The notes: a model not told the origin generated them from the letters alone. A stretch of DNA of 64,000 bases from Photobacterium leiognathi (GCF_030685535.1 NZ_CP131599.1:1178001-1242000), one strand, 5' to 3'. Positions 9,051-18,529 are shown, numbered from the stretch's first letter. Translations and numbers: made by a program.

Positions 9051-9206
9051 TTATGGCGCAGAGTAAAGTGTTTCAAAAATCGTTAATTCAGACTCTAACG
9101 CTTCCAACAAAATTGAAACATTTCTTACATCACCTTTTTTAACCGATGTTTTAATGTCTTCACGGATCATCTGAATTTTTTTTCGGCTTTTAGCTATTTG
9201 TGTCAT
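9051..9206 (-). CDS. Small hypothetical protein (51 aa)
   Basis: The ORF starts MTQIAKSRKKIQMIREDI and is predicted to be helical and rich in Lys at the start and Leu/Glu later (VSILLEALESEL). AAAGAAG lies right before the ATG. It has no recognised domain. Size, ribosome binding site and amphipathic helix make it a plausible real gene. It follows no operon partner on this strand. Confidence 0.5.
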   Translation of the reverse strand: MTQIAKSRKKIQMIREDIKTSVKKGDVRNVSILLEALESELTIFETLYSAP

Positions 9207-9445
9207 CTTCTTTCTCTATAACTTTATACAACCCACTCTACATCGGATCATGCAACTACTGATGTTAGGTATTGTCAGCGAAACTTACTCGGCTTTGTTA
9301 GGGGAATGACATAAGTCAAAGTAAGAGCAAGACAATACACTTAAATGTAATCGATGTCACATACCTTTATATGAGCTTAATTGATTAAAAACTATAAACC
9401 TTCGAAATAGAACACTGATGAACAATAAGTGGAAAAATTAACAAT

Positions 9446-9643
9446 TCAATGTCTAATTTGCTGGTTGTACAAGTTTTCAAAATGAATAAAGGCTGTATCT
9501 AATCGACGTAATAACATATTCGCGATCTCATTATATCGATGCGTGAGACAATAACGAATTGCGCGTTCTAAATTCTTAATCATAAAACGAGCTGAAGATA
9601 ATCGGACACGCAGTACAATTTGGTTTTTATAAATATATTTCAT
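9446..9643 (-). CDS. Small hypothetical protein (65 aa)
   Basis: This 65-aa basic protein begins MKYIYKNQIVLRVRL and continues with Arg/Leu-rich helical sequence (NLERAIRYCLTHRYNEIANMLLRRL). The repeated pattern of hydrophobic residues every three or four positions suggests two helices. The ribosome binding site is weak. No family is recognised; it may be chance, but no gene overlaps it. Confidence 0.4.
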   Translation of the reverse strand: MKYIYKNQIVLRVRLSSARFMIKNLERAIRYCLTHRYNEIANMLLRRLDTAFIHFENLYNQQIRH

Positions 9644-9902
9644 CTTTGATAGCGATAATAGTTTGGTGTAGCCGAACTATAACGAATACCTTTGCACGAA
9701 ATATATATATGAATTCGAAAACATACATACACAAAATGAACTAAGCATGAATGCATTGCCCTTCTTCACGTTTATAAAAATAATAACAACAAAGTGCTAT
9801 ATATATTGATTAATAAGCCTTAATTTATACTTAAAAATAGCAATAGTTTATTCTTTATTTAGCGCATTTTATTAATAAATATACTTTTATAATCAATACC
9901 GT

Positions 9903-9931
9903 TTGACGAATTTGTATCAAAGATCTAATTT
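9903..9931 (+). promoter_or_regulatory. Sigma-70-type promoter of tRNA-Gly
   Basis: TTGACG (9903-9908) and TAATTT (9926-9931) are separated by 17 bases and lie 12 bases before the tRNA start. Confidence 0.6.
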
Positions 9932-9943
9932 AAAAATAACAGA

Positions 9944-10017
9944 GCGGGTATCGTATAATGGTATTACCTGAGCTTCCCAAGCTCATGACACGGGTTCGAT
10001 TCCCGTTATCCGCTCCA
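9944..10017 (+). tRNA. tRNA-Gly (anticodon CCC)
   Basis: The 74-base sequence folds as a cloverleaf. The acceptor stem GCGGGTA pairs with TATCCGC (one G-T), the anticodon stem is TGAGC/GCTCA with loop TTCCCAA (anticodon CCC), and the T stem is ACGGG/CCCGT with loop TTCGATT. The discriminator T is followed by an encoded CCA. A short D arm with TAATGG is present. Confidence 0.96.
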
Positions 10018-10045
10018 TTTCTGACTTTCTCCACCCATCAAATAT

Positions 10046-10076
10046 AAAAAACCGCAGTGAAACACTACGGCTTTTT
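10046..10076 (+). terminator. Bidirectional terminator between tRNA-Gly and the 1378-aa gene
   Basis: The stem CCGCAGTG/CACTACGG (one mismatch) has flanking A and T runs on both sides. It can therefore end the tRNA transcript on the plus strand and the large gene on the minus strand. Confidence 0.8.
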
Positions 10077-10113
10077 CTTCATTCTTTAGGTATAGATTAC
10101 ATCAAGATTGGAT

Positions 10114-13100
10114 TCAGAGTGTCGATGGCAAGCCTTTATCACTAATCGCATTCTGCGCAACTTTTGCTACCATACGTAATAATAAGCGTCTAAATAACCC
10201 TATTTTCATATGAGCCAGTACGATACAACATGGCTTTCCATCAGCACTGTAACCAACTAATGTTCTAAAACCCCCTTTATCCAAATGTAAAGCAAGTACA
10301 TTATCGGCTTTGGACTCTTGAGGCTGAAATAAAGACACTGGTGATTTACGATTCACTACTTTGTGCCATTGCTGTTTGTTGTCTAACGCAAATTTTGTTG
10401 CCGCTGCCGTGCCCAATAGCAGCTTTTTACCTTTCACTCGTTTTTCAATAAACATACGTAATTGATTAGAAGCAATGTACCAATGTTGTACCGAGGAATC
10501 ATTTAAACGCAGTTCACTAAATGCCAATTGTTTATCATCAAAATAGCTATAAACGTTGATTAAACTGTTCTCAAGTTGATGAGCAATATTCAACGTATCA
10601 CAGTGTTTTTTAGCATCAACAATCGCTAACGCTTTATCACTTAAATTTAAACACCCCACTTGCTGCTGTAATAAATCACTGTTTTGATATTGCTCAACCA
10701 AGGCATCAACGAGCAACGGGCGTTTAGATACAACATGAAACGTTTTTGATTCAATCACATTATCGTTTAAATCAAGTAATTCGATCTTGTATATACCAGC
10801 AACACACAAGCTCTTATGCGAAAACGTCCATCCCACATAACAGCTATAATCTAGTGTCACTTCCGAGTCCCACTGCGAAACATACCCGTCATGACTTCGA
10901 ATATAAGGATGATGAACACGCACTTTAAACGCTAATACTTCAGGCAATGCTTGTTCTTCATCATCACTGAAGTAGCCGACCCTCATACCAATCATCACAC
11001 CGACTTCCGCTTCTACTAGTAATGTTTCCTTTTGGTGTTCGAGTTGGGTAACAGTCACAAACTCATCATCAGTATCGTCTAGTTCAGCTAACTCTCCATC
11101 TTCAACTGTCCCTACTTCTGTATAAATACCGTAATTGATTACTTCAAGCAGAGAAGAATGCAATGGTGCATATTTGCCATTCTGAATGTCAGCGACTACA
11201 TCACGGATCCGACGTGAAGCATGATCTTTAAACGAGGTAATAAAGTGTTCAAAATTGCCTAACTTAGCGACATTGATTAATAGCTTATATAAGGTTTCGA
11301 TATCCAGCGTTTGTGCCTGCTCAGCAAGTATGTCTTGATTAGGTAATAAAACTAAGCAGTTATGCCACTGCTCTTTAAGGATCAACCGCAGCAATTGCAG
11401 TGTATTCATTCCTAATCCCAGTGCCCGTTCACAAAGCCAATATTGTTGCTCTTCATTACGCCACTGGCACAAAACATCAAAGGACATATCACGGTGATGA
11501 ATATAGATCTGCATGAGATTGTCTTGCTGCACTGAAGACAAATGCCAAAACAGCTTATCAAGCTCAACACCACCATAAGGACTATTAAAGTCATCGATAT
11601 AGCGTTTTTCCAACATTGACACAACAGCATCAATTTGAGCTGACGAGGCAGGTGTATCTAACAACAGATATTGACGCACAACTTCAATATCATGTCGTTC
11701 TTGCTGATTGAATTCGCGTTTATCATGAATCGTATTTTGAATACGTTGCGTGACACGATTTATCACTAAATCCAACAACGTTTGTTCAAAATAGTCAGGG
11801 ATAAGAGCCGAATTAAATTGCTTCAGCTCCGTCATGAATATTTGCTGATAACGCGGCAAAATAATGGTCAGAGCATGATGTAAACTACGTTGCTCTTCTG
11901 GTAACGTTAATTCCTCTTGAAATTGCTTAAACCAAAGTTCAAACACCACTTGCATATCAGTATCGCTTGGCATCTCACCAATCAAGTTTTCTAACAAATA
12001 AGCGCTTTCACCAACAGGCGTTACACCTTCTAGTTGTTCGATAAATGCAATTTTTTGGTTATGACGTTTATCAAAGTCGCTGTAGGACTCATGACCGTAA
12101 CGAGGTTTAACATGAAAATAAGCCAACATCTTCAAAGTTTTCGTTGGTGCAATGTGCAACCACAGCGCCACATAACGCTGAGCGAAAAGCTGAATCGATG
12201 ATTGAGAAAACTGAGCAATAATTTGGGCACAAACTAATAATTTTTGGGCTTTATCATCAAAATCACGCAAAAATTCGTAATGCGGTAACGTACGGAAAGG
12301 TACATCTTCTTCATCGCAACGTACTTGATGCTTTTCAAACGCAGTTAAAGCAAGCTCAAAATCTTGTGCATCCCCTTTTAGGTATTGCTCTACGACTTGC
12401 CAATCCTGATTTATTTGGCTGATTTGAGCTTCATCTAGCTTACTGCAATCATTGCGATAACGACGTTTTTTTGCGCACGAGAACAGACTTGTTTCTGCCG
12501 TTTGCTGATAAATAGCAGCAACAAGCTGATCATTTAAGATCTGTAATACTTTTTGAGTGAGATCATCACTCATGGCATGTTGCTGATCAAAATAAGCAAT
12601 AATGGCACAAAGACCCAGTAAGGTTATCTGTTCACAGTCTTCATCGCTTACCATATTAGCTATAAACTCAGCAACTTCTGATCTATGTTGTTGCGTCAAT
12701 GCATACAAGCTTTCCGCTTCATTACGTTCAATGTTACTGCGATAACCTGAAAATGAATCCAGCGCGTGACTGAACATAGTTCGCCAATCGCCAGGATAAC
12801 GAGCCATAAACTCACTATGACTAAAGAATTCATATTCAGTGACCATATGCTCGATAAAATTAGGATCAAACCCTTTATTACCATTGCATCGATAAAGCAC
12901 ATCTAATAGACGAAATAGCTTAAAACGCCCCTCAGACTCATTCGCTTCACCATCATCATCAAACGTCCAATCAGCAAGTACGTCATAAATAATCTTCTCT
13001 AATTCACTATCAAATGAATCAAAGCTGCCGACAAAATAATTTACTTTACCAATAAGTTGATAGTTACCTGCTCGGATCAACCCTTCAATATCGCAAGGTT

Positions 13101-14250
13101 CAATCTGTTCCAGTATCTGCTCATTGTCACCGCTAACAATAAAATCCCATATTTCTGTACCGTGATTTAATGCTCCAGTAATAAAAGCTTTCCACTGGGA
13201 AATTCCAGTTCCACGATAATAATGCTCAGTCAGATCGTCATCTTCTTCGATCGTTTTAGGTGCAACAATTGATCGACCTAAATAAGTTTCCACTTCTAAT
13301 TTAAGATCCGCAGCAGCATCATCGGCAGATGAATCAATAAACCATGCCTCACTCATCGTAAGAGATTGTTCATCAGTATCGTACCAACCCGAACCGTCAT
13401 CTGTGGCGACTAAAGACATGACAAAACTACGGATAGGATCTTCATTGTAATAACGTTCATCATCAACATACTGAAGATAATCTTGCTCAGAAAAACGTTG
13501 CTTAAGTAGTTTTTTAAATACTTCAAACTCTTGTGGTTGATGGCGGAAGGTATCTAGCAATGATTGAGGCTTAGCATCACCGACTGCTGCTTGATGCTCA
13601 TCATAAGTCGTATGTTGCAAAGCAAACATTTTGGCGCGGGCACTGTCGTTATCGCAATAGCAAAATGCTTTTAGCATATCGTGACTGTAACCATGGTGGC
13701 TTGCAACCAGCGCTAATACCTCTTCACCAAAAGGCGCATGTTCTGTGTCCCAATATGGAACGATATAAGCGGCTAATAGATAGGTATATTTTGGATATTT
13801 AAGTGCTAAAGCAAGCAATGCTGATAACCCTAGTACCTCCGTATCAGATATCCACATTTCTGCAGAATCATTTATTCGACGAGACACCTGACTTAGCACT
13901 ACCGCTGTTTGTTTAAGCTCGTCTTCTAATTCAGGATGCGTTAATGCTCGTAAGAAAAAAGCGGTTTCAGGCTCAATATAACAGTCTGCTAATTTATGAT
14001 TTTGAGCTAATTCTGTAAGGCTGACATCACTAAATGATAAAAGAGTTTTTAAGATGGGATCATGCAGTAATTCAGCTAAGCTATCGTCGGTATTGTCTGC
14101 TAATTTAAAACGAACATGACAGTGAAAATCACTAAAGGCTTGTTCTTGTTGAATGAACTGACGGTAATCTTTCAGGCCATTGCTTAATGAATGAATATTT
14201 TTAGGATCGTATGTAATCGTAAACGCAGCAGTTTGTGCTTGTATCGTCAT
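10114..14250 (-). CDS. Very large hypothetical protein (1378 aa)
   Basis: I do not recognise this protein as a whole. It is acidic, mostly helical by composition, lacks a signal peptide or transmembrane segment, and is therefore probably cytoplasmic. The N-terminal two thirds consist of Leu-rich helical stretches with many Asp/Glu patches (for example KTIEEDDDLTEHYY near residue 340), resembling a solenoid scaffold. Around residues 1090-1190 a beta-rich stretch with GMRVGYF..., RVHHPYI, YVGWTFSHKSLCVAGIYKIELLD and SKTFHVVSK resembles a DUF3859-like beta-sandwich. The last 150 residues include KKLLLGTAAATKFALDNKQQWHKV. It stands alone between a terminator and a 200-bp spacer. No nuclease, ATPase or protease motif was seen. 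Confidence 0.8.
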   Translation of the reverse strand: MTIQAQTAAFTITYDPKNIHSLSNGLKDYRQFIQQEQAFSDFHCHVRFKLADNTDDSLAELLHDPILKTLLSFSDVSLTELAQNHKLADCYIEPETAFFLRALTHPELEDELKQTAVVLSQVSRRINDSAEMWISDTEVLGLSALLALALKYPKYTYLLAAYIVPYWDTEHAPFGEEVLALVASHHGYSHDMLKAFCYCDNDSARAKMFALQHTTYDEHQAAVGDAKPQSLLDTFRHQPQEFEVFKKLLKQRFSEQDYLQYVDDERYYNEDPIRSFVMSLVATDDGSGWYDTDEQSLTMSEAWFIDSSADDAAADLKLEVETYLGRSIVAPKTIEEDDDLTEHYYRGTGISQWKAFITGALNHGTEIWDFIVSGDNEQILEQIEPCDIEGLIRAGNYQLIGKVNYFVGSFDSFDSELEKIIYDVLADWTFDDDGEANESEGRFKLFRLLDVLYRCNGNKGFDPNFIEHMVTEYEFFSHSEFMARYPGDWRTMFSHALDSFSGYRSNIERNEAESLYALTQQHRSEVAEFIANMVSDEDCEQITLLGLCAIIAYFDQQHAMSDDLTQKVLQILNDQLVAAIYQQTAETSLFSCAKKRRYRNDCSKLDEAQISQINQDWQVVEQYLKGDAQDFELALTAFEKHQVRCDEEDVPFRTLPHYEFLRDFDDKAQKLLVCAQIIAQFSQSSIQLFAQRYVALWLHIAPTKTLKMLAYFHVKPRYGHESYSDFDKRHNQKIAFIEQLEGVTPVGESAYLLENLIGEMPSDTDMQVVFELWFKQFQEELTLPEEQRSLHHALTIILPRYQQIFMTELKQFNSALIPDYFEQTLLDLVINRVTQRIQNTIHDKREFNQQERHDIEVVRQYLLLDTPASSAQIDAVVSMLEKRYIDDFNSPYGGVELDKLFWHLSSVQQDNLMQIYIHHRDMSFDVLCQWRNEEQQYWLCERALGLGMNTLQLLRLILKEQWHNCLVLLPNQDILAEQAQTLDIETLYKLLINVAKLGNFEHFITSFKDHASRRIRDVVADIQNGKYAPLHSSLLEVINYGIYTEVGTVEDGELAELDDTDDEFVTVTQLEHQKETLLVEAEVGVMIGMRVGYFSDDEEQALPEVLAFKVRVHHPYIRSHDGYVSQWDSEVTLDYSCYVGWTFSHKSLCVAGIYKIELLDLNDNVIESKTFHVVSKRPLLVDALVEQYQNSDLLQQQVGCLNLSDKALAIVDAKKHCDTLNIAHQLENSLINVYSYFDDKQLAFSELRLNDSSVQHWYIASNQLRMFIEKRVKGKKLLLGTAAATKFALDNKQQWHKVVNRKSPVSLFQPQESKADNVLALHLDKGGFRTLVGYSADGKPCCIVLAHMKIGLFRRLLLRMVAKVAQNAISDKGLPSTL

Positions 14251-14456
14251 GCGGCTATTTTGAATTTAATAAATTAAAGCATATGATTTTAATATACATT
14301 TAAAACCAAACATACGCGTTACTTACTAATTCCCGCCTTTAATCACAAATTAATACCAACTAAAACTCATGCATAACAGCTCATTTTTGCCCACTTGAAT
14401 CTATTTAGTGAACTGCGTAGAGTTTGTTTTCCTTGCCACTAATTTCGAGATAAACA

Positions 14457-14582
14457 ATGAATAATTGGATCGTGCTAGCCTTTCTTAGCATATTCATTAT
14501 CGGCTGTGCTCATTCCATGTCTGAAGGCACATCGATTCAAGCTCATGGCAACGTTGAAGTTAGCCGCAATATCAGTCGCTAA
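14457..14582 (+). CDS. Small predicted lipoprotein (41 aa)
   Basis: The ORF starts MNNWIVLAFLSIFIIGCAHS, a complete lipoprotein signal with lipobox IIGC, and leaves a mature peptide of only about 25 residues with SIQAHGNVEVSRNIS. It is directly followed by a strong terminator, which supports a real transcript. The family is not recognised; such tiny lipoproteins are easily missed by gene callers. Confidence 0.6.
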   Translation: MNNWIVLAFLSIFIIGCAHSMSEGTSIQAHGNVEVSRNISR

Positions 14583-14591
14583 ATAACCAGT

Positions 14592-14626
14592 AAAACCAAC
14601 AGCACTTTCACTGTTGGTTTTATTTT
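14592..14626 (+). terminator. Terminator after the small lipoprotein gene
   Basis: AAAACCAACAG and CTGTTGGTTTT pair over 11 bases around an eight-base loop, with a following T-rich stretch. Confidence 0.85.
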
Positions 14627-14818
14627 GCATATATGAGCAACATATACCTTACCGCTTACCTTATATTTGTCTTTTATTTACATACCTATACAGAATTAAA
14701 TAGTGGAATTTAAATCCACCCTACGCTTTACAACTTAAAAACAGTAACTTATATAGCCAAATCAACCTTTTAGGTCTAATATAAGTAATGTTATAAAAAA
14801 GTAGCATGGAAGCTGTAT

Positions 14819-15760
14819 ATGAAATTATCGCTATTAACTTATGAACTGATCTCAACAGGTCTAAAATTCCAACCTACCTACCAAAAAGGGTTGACTAACC
14901 ATCTACCGATGACATTAGTTGCGCTTGATCAGATGGGTGCAGAAGATGAACGGCTATTGGGTTTTTATCACCAATATATTACCCAACTTGAAAATGTGGC
15001 GCGAAATGATGCCTTTTTATCTCAAGCCAATAAAATAGAACAACTTATTGAACGCAGTGGCATTGATACAACACTACAACAATATTTACCTAAGCTGATT
15101 GCCAGTTTCGCTTCTCAAGCATTCCACTGTCTTATTCGATTAGCTTATGCAGTTAAAAGCCAGCAACCACGAGAGATTGCCTATTCATTAGCCTATTGGG
15201 AACAAAACTATCGCCCCCTTGCGCCGTTAGCAACAACAGATAGTTACAACGCAGCAGAACAACTGAAACAGTTAACCCAAGTACTTTCTAATGCCTCATT
15301 TCATGCTGATAATATCAGTGAACGTATCAATGAAGTGGCTAAACATCCTAACTATCTAAAACTGGCAGCAGTACCTTGTGACATCACCCTTAAAAGTGCA
15401 TTACAGTTAATCATTAAACAATACAGAACAACGAACGACTTTACTTTGCTCCATGGCATCACAGCGCTACATGCCTTTATTGAGCTGTCACCGTATTTTT
15501 CAGATCAAACGACCGCCTTACACTGGTTTTGGCAAAGCTACACTGCAGCTTTTGCTACTGCTTGTCATGTTTTCAACCACAAATCATCACAAACATCTGC
15601 ACCGCATTTAAGCTGGCTAGAAACACTGTCACGAGGCTCATTAAGTCATAACGATCATACAATTAAACTTATTTATAGCTGTAGCGAGATCTATAAACGC
15701 TACCCGTTTGCTGAATTAAAACAAATTGCTCATCAGCGTATTGCTCAAGAAGGACTGTGA
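14819..15760 (+). CDS. Questin oxidase-like protein (DUF4243)
   Basis: This 313-aa protein has the family pattern LTNHLPMTLVALDQMGA near residues 25-40, HCLIRLAYAVKSQQPREIAYSLAYW near residues 103-125 and LHGITALHAF near residue 215. The conserved histidines in these segments are probable cofactor or metal ligands. The family is named after the fungal enzyme questin oxidase, which opens an anthraquinone ring; bacterial members are uncharacterised, so no substrate is proposed. GGAAG lies six bases before the ATG. It appears monocistronic. Confidence 0.75.
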   Translation: MKLSLLTYELISTGLKFQPTYQKGLTNHLPMTLVALDQMGAEDERLLGFYHQYITQLENVARNDAFLSQANKIEQLIERSGIDTTLQQYLPKLIASFASQAFHCLIRLAYAVKSQQPREIAYSLAYWEQNYRPLAPLATTDSYNAAEQLKQLTQVLSNASFHADNISERINEVAKHPNYLKLAAVPCDITLKSALQLIIKQYRTTNDFTLLHGITALHAFIELSPYFSDQTTALHWFWQSYTAAFATACHVFNHKSSQTSAPHLSWLETLSRGSLSHNDHTIKLIYSCSEIYKRYPFAELKQIAHQRIAQEGL

Positions 15761-15771
15761 GGCACACGTCA

Positions 15772-15799
15772 ACAGCCATGCGACATCTGTGGCATGGCT
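15772..15799 (+). repeat. Imperfect hairpin after the questin oxidase-like gene
   Basis: CAGCCATGC and GGCATGGCT form a stem with a short loop but no following T run; it may stabilise the 3' end of the transcript. Confidence 0.4.
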
Positions 15800-15958
15800 A
15801 AATTCTCATCAGGACGTTCAGAATCCTTTCATTTAATATCCCTTATTTCCCTCCATAATCTTTCTAGCATTCCCAAATATCCCCATCACAGGTAGAGTAT
15901 TACTATCTACCAAGCTATTGTTGATATAGCTTACGTTTATTTCGCTATGGTAAGAAAA

Positions 15959-16204
15959 ATGAAAATTGAACAAAACGTTATTGAGACGCTAGAAGAGTTA
16001 GAAAACTTTATTATTTCTATTGAAAATGGCGGCTTAGGTCTGAAAGACGTAGAAGGTATTGGTCTTGCAAAGAACAACGCTGATGGTCGTCCATTTATTG
16101 CGGTATTCGATCGTAATCAACAGCTACTTTACGGACGTTGGTTAAGCCAAGAGGCTTACGATAACGGTAAAGATATCGTACGTAACGGTGTAAAACGTCA
16201 CTGA
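15959..16204 (+). CDS. Small hypothetical protein (81 aa)
   Basis: The protein is acidic in its first half (NVIETLEELENFIISIENGG) and ends with FDRNQQLLYGRWLSQEAYDNGKD. I use the ATG at 15959, preceded by GGTAAG; an ATG four codons earlier has no ribosome binding site. Codon use is normal and a terminator-like hairpin follows the stop. No domain is recognised. Confidence 0.65.
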   Translation: MKIEQNVIETLEELENFIISIENGGLGLKDVEGIGLAKNNADGRPFIAVFDRNQQLLYGRWLSQEAYDNGKDIVRNGVKRH

Positions 16205-16213
16205 TAGGTATCA

Positions 16214-16249
16214 AGGATCTAGCGTTAATCTTGGTTAGATCCTAATTTT
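16214..16249 (+). terminator. Probable terminator after the 81-aa gene
   Basis: AGGATCTA and TAGATCCT pair around a 14-base loop and are followed by a short T run. Confidence 0.5.
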
Positions 16250-16259
16250 GCACTAGAGA

Positions 16260-16577
16260 TTAGCTTTTCAGCACTTTCGGCTTTTGTCTATATTGAAAGT
16301 AATTCGGCATAAAGAGTTTGGGTTCAGAAACTTTATCGCTGACTTTGACGATATAATTCTCAAGAATATGCCTTCCAACCCGTAGTGTTTCTTCCTTTAA
16401 CGATAACGGTATTTGATCATGTATTTTCACTCGTCGAAGATCTGATCGTAACCGTGCATTTGTTGCCACGACACTCGCTTCGTGCCGTGTTTTACACAAC
16501 ACACACAAGTAATAATCAAACTTGCCAGAGCTGCCCCAGCCACTTAAAAACGTATTTTTAGCAGTGACGTAATACAT
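16260..16577 (-). CDS. Hypothetical protein (about 105 aa)
   Basis: The protein starts MYYVTAKNTFLSGWGSSGKFDYYLCVLCKTRHEASVVATNA in two conserved-looking blocks and has a CxxC pair (CVLC) that might bind metal. The basic stretch LRSDLRRVKIHD follows. An upstream in-frame ATG at 16610 would add 11 residues; the inner start has a weak GGAT. The short beta-rich layout resembles small phage or plasmid proteins but no family is recognised. Confidence 0.5.
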   Translation of the reverse strand: MYYVTAKNTFLSGWGSSGKFDYYLCVLCKTRHEASVVATNARLRSDLRRVKIHDQIPLSLKEETLRVGRHILENYIVKVSDKVSEPKLFMPNYFQYRQKPKVLKS

Positions 16578-16723
16578 GCATCCATACTCATAAGAACGAA
16601 TAATGCACACACATTAAAGCAAGTTTTTACTTCTGTCACTTAAAGTACCTAATTATATTACTAATAATACTTTTGTTATTATTTTTAATAAGTTATATAA
16701 AATAACATAGAAGAATAAGACAA

Positions 16724-16755
16724 TAAAAAAGCCCACTTTTAGAGTGAGCTTTAAG
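16724..16755 (-). terminator. Terminator after the 101-aa lipoprotein gene
   Basis: AAAGCCCACT and AGTGAGCTTT form a ten-base stem with one mismatch. On the minus strand a T-rich tail follows, about 30 bases after the stop at 16787. Confidence 0.75.
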
Positions 16756-16786
16756 AAATACTTCTCAATTTTGATGAAAATGAATC

Positions 16787-17092
16787 TTACAACTCATTCC
16801 ACATTGCAGCACCTGGTGCCCATACTTCCACTTTGTTTTTCTCTAAATTACAGCGGAAATTGATATTGCCTCGCTGAGCAGGTTTTATATGGTCAATAAA
16901 CACCCAACCACGATTTGCTTCATCTTGGTTTTCAGTATTATTCACAGTAAGCGTGTCTGCAGTATATTGTGTTTTGCTCGATACCAGAATTTGGCATTGC
17001 TCAACGTCATTAGAAGAAGGTGGAGTGAATGGTGTTTCAGCCATATCACAACCAGTTAAAAGTAGTGTAAGCAGTAGGATCTTGGTTTTCAT
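16787..17092 (-). CDS. Predicted lipoprotein (101 aa)
   Basis: The N-terminus MKTKILLLTLLLTGCDMAE is a lipoprotein signal peptide with lipobox LTGC; Asp at +2 would favour retention in the inner membrane. The mature part carries a second and third Cys (EQCQILV, FRCNLEK), which could form a disulfide in the periplasm. The family is not recognised. It has its own terminator and no operon partner. Confidence 0.7.
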   Translation of the reverse strand: MKTKILLLTLLLTGCDMAETPFTPPSSNDVEQCQILVSSKTQYTADTLTVNNTENQDEANRGWVFIDHIKPAQRGNINFRCNLEKNKVEVWAPGAAMWNEL

Positions 17093-17393
17093 CGTAGACT
17101 ATTCATCGCATTAAATTTTATCACTAATTTTTGGCGGCATATGAATGTCAATGATGTGCCATTAGCGAAGTTGCGCGGGGATTTTATAGATAAAAATATA
17201 AATTAACAGTTTTTATTCAACTCTCATGTCAATCTTTTGAGAAAGATCACTTCTCTCATCACATAAGAAATATTTAATAGGAATAATAACTAGATCACAG
17301 AATCCCTATTAGTATCAATCATACCTACAACCTCGTTATTTTTGATTGTTATAGCGCCATAAAAAAGAGATTTTCAATCATATATCTAGCTCA
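17093..17393. other. Intergenic region with no gene seen
   Basis: The AT-rich stretch must hold the minus-strand promoter of the lipoprotein near 17100-17200. No RNA gene was found. It is the left flank of the accessory segment. Confidence 0.35.
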
Positions 17394-17795
17394 TTAATCA
17401 TCCTTGCTATTATTGACGTAATTAGAAACCTCAATCAGGTTACCATCAGGATCCCTAAAATAGGCAGATATGATGTTACCTAGAGCCCCCGTTCTATAAA
17501 CTGGCCCCTCAAGTATGTTAATCCCATTTGCCGCTAAATCATCAATCGCTTGTTGGATAGGCATGTCGATGATGAAACATAAATCAGCAGAGCCAGCTGC
17601 TACATGTTGGGCTTTAGGCTCAAACTCATTGCCTAACTGGTGAAGGTTTATCTTTTGTTTGCTAAAAGCTAAAGCAATACGCCCTTCCCCAAACTCGATT
17701 TTCTCCATCCCCATCACTGAGGTATAAAACCGCACCGTTTCATCAATATCTTTCACTGTTAACACTAGATGATCAATTCTATTTATATTCAACAT
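17394..17795 (-). CDS. VOC-family (glyoxalase-like) protein
   Basis: The 133-aa protein starts with INRIDHLVLTVKDIDETVRFYTSVMGM, the first beta-alpha-beta unit of the vicinal oxygen chelate fold, with a metal-ligand His in DHLV. The second half has VYRTGALGNIISAYFRDPDGNLIEVSNYV, with the usual Glu ligand in LIEV. Members include glyoxalases, dioxygenases and fosfomycin-resistance-type thiol transferases; the substrate here cannot be told. GGGATAG precedes the ATG. It lies at the edge of the cassette-like region and might itself be mobile. Confidence 0.8.
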   Translation of the reverse strand: MLNINRIDHLVLTVKDIDETVRFYTSVMGMEKIEFGEGRIALAFSKQKINLHQLGNEFEPKAQHVAAGSADLCFIIDMPIQQAIDDLAANGINILEGPVYRTGALGNIISAYFRDPDGNLIEVSNYVNNSKDD

Positions 17796-17911
17796 ATTAG
17801 CTCTATCCCTAAAGGTGATGTTAATAAATGAGAGAAAAGAGAATTACCTAAACATGTATTATACGTAGGTGGAAATGTCATTGACCATTCACATATGAAG
17901 GAGTATTTGAT

Positions 17912-18101
17912 CTAACACGTTTCTGGACAAAACTTTGTTAGTTTTTTGCCCTATTTCGGCTAGCTGGCATGAGGAAAATAAGGATATGTTCGACTTTTAA
18001 TATCACCCTCCATGATATTAACTTAAATAAGATGGCTTGGGCTTGTCCAACACTTTGGATAGGTGTCGGCTTCGCGACACATATCCTTATTTGTTATGTT
18101 T
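17912..18101 (-). repeat. attC-like site following the GNAT cassette (type B)
   Basis: Starting eight bases after the GNAT stop, the minus strand reads ACATAAC then AAATAAGGATATGTGTCG, with a GTGTCG/CGACAC hairpin. About 70 bases are almost identical to 20827-20896, which follows another small minus-strand gene. A 13-base inverted repeat (ATAAGGATATGT / ACATATCCTTAT) closes the structure near 17974, and GTTAGAT, a GTTRRRY core-site match, lies at 17912-17918. The total is longer than a standard attC, so the exact limits are uncertain. Confidence 0.5.
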
Positions 18102-18108
18102 GTAGTTC

Positions 18109-18516
18109 TTAAGCCCACGAAACAGACATTTTGAAGTAAGATACACCTGATTTTTGAAACTCTTCACCTTCAGCGCATAGTCCAAATTTCTGATAGAAAG
18201 ATAACGCTGAAGTCCGCGCGTCACACCAGAAGTAGCTTGCGCTTGCCAGCTTTAACTCACGAACGACTTGCTCTATAACCTTAGAGCCAATTCCTTGCCC
18301 TTGATATTCGTGCAAAGTAGCGAACTTTCTGAGCCTTGCTTCATGTCCATTGATATAAACAGAAGCTACGCAAACCAATTTTCCATCAACAAACGCACCG
18401 TAATGAATTGCCGAGCTATCACCTTCAACTTCGCAAAAAGAAGGCGATTTATCAGGCCATAAAACGAGATGCCTAATAGGTAAAACCTCGGCGGTGGTGA
18501 TCTTCCGTATATCCAT
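18109..18516 (-). CDS. GNAT-family N-acetyltransferase in a gene cassette
   Basis: This 135-aa protein shows the GNAT acetyl-CoA loop RKFATLHEYQGQGIGSKVIEQVVREL near residues 68-93, and late elements WCDARTSALSFYQKFGLCAEGEEFQKSG typical of the family. It is close in layout to small acetyltransferases common in Vibrio chromosomal integrons. GAGGAAAT precedes the ATG. An attC-like site lies directly downstream and a VCR-type attC directly upstream, as expected for an integron cassette. The acceptor is unknown. Confidence 0.85.
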   Translation of the reverse strand: MDIRKITTAEVLPIRHLVLWPDKSPSFCEVEGDSSAIHYGAFVDGKLVCVASVYINGHEARLRKFATLHEYQGQGIGSKVIEQVVRELKLASASYFWCDARTSALSFYQKFGLCAEGEEFQKSGVSYFKMSVSWA

Positions 18517-18529
18517 ATTTCCTCAAAAA

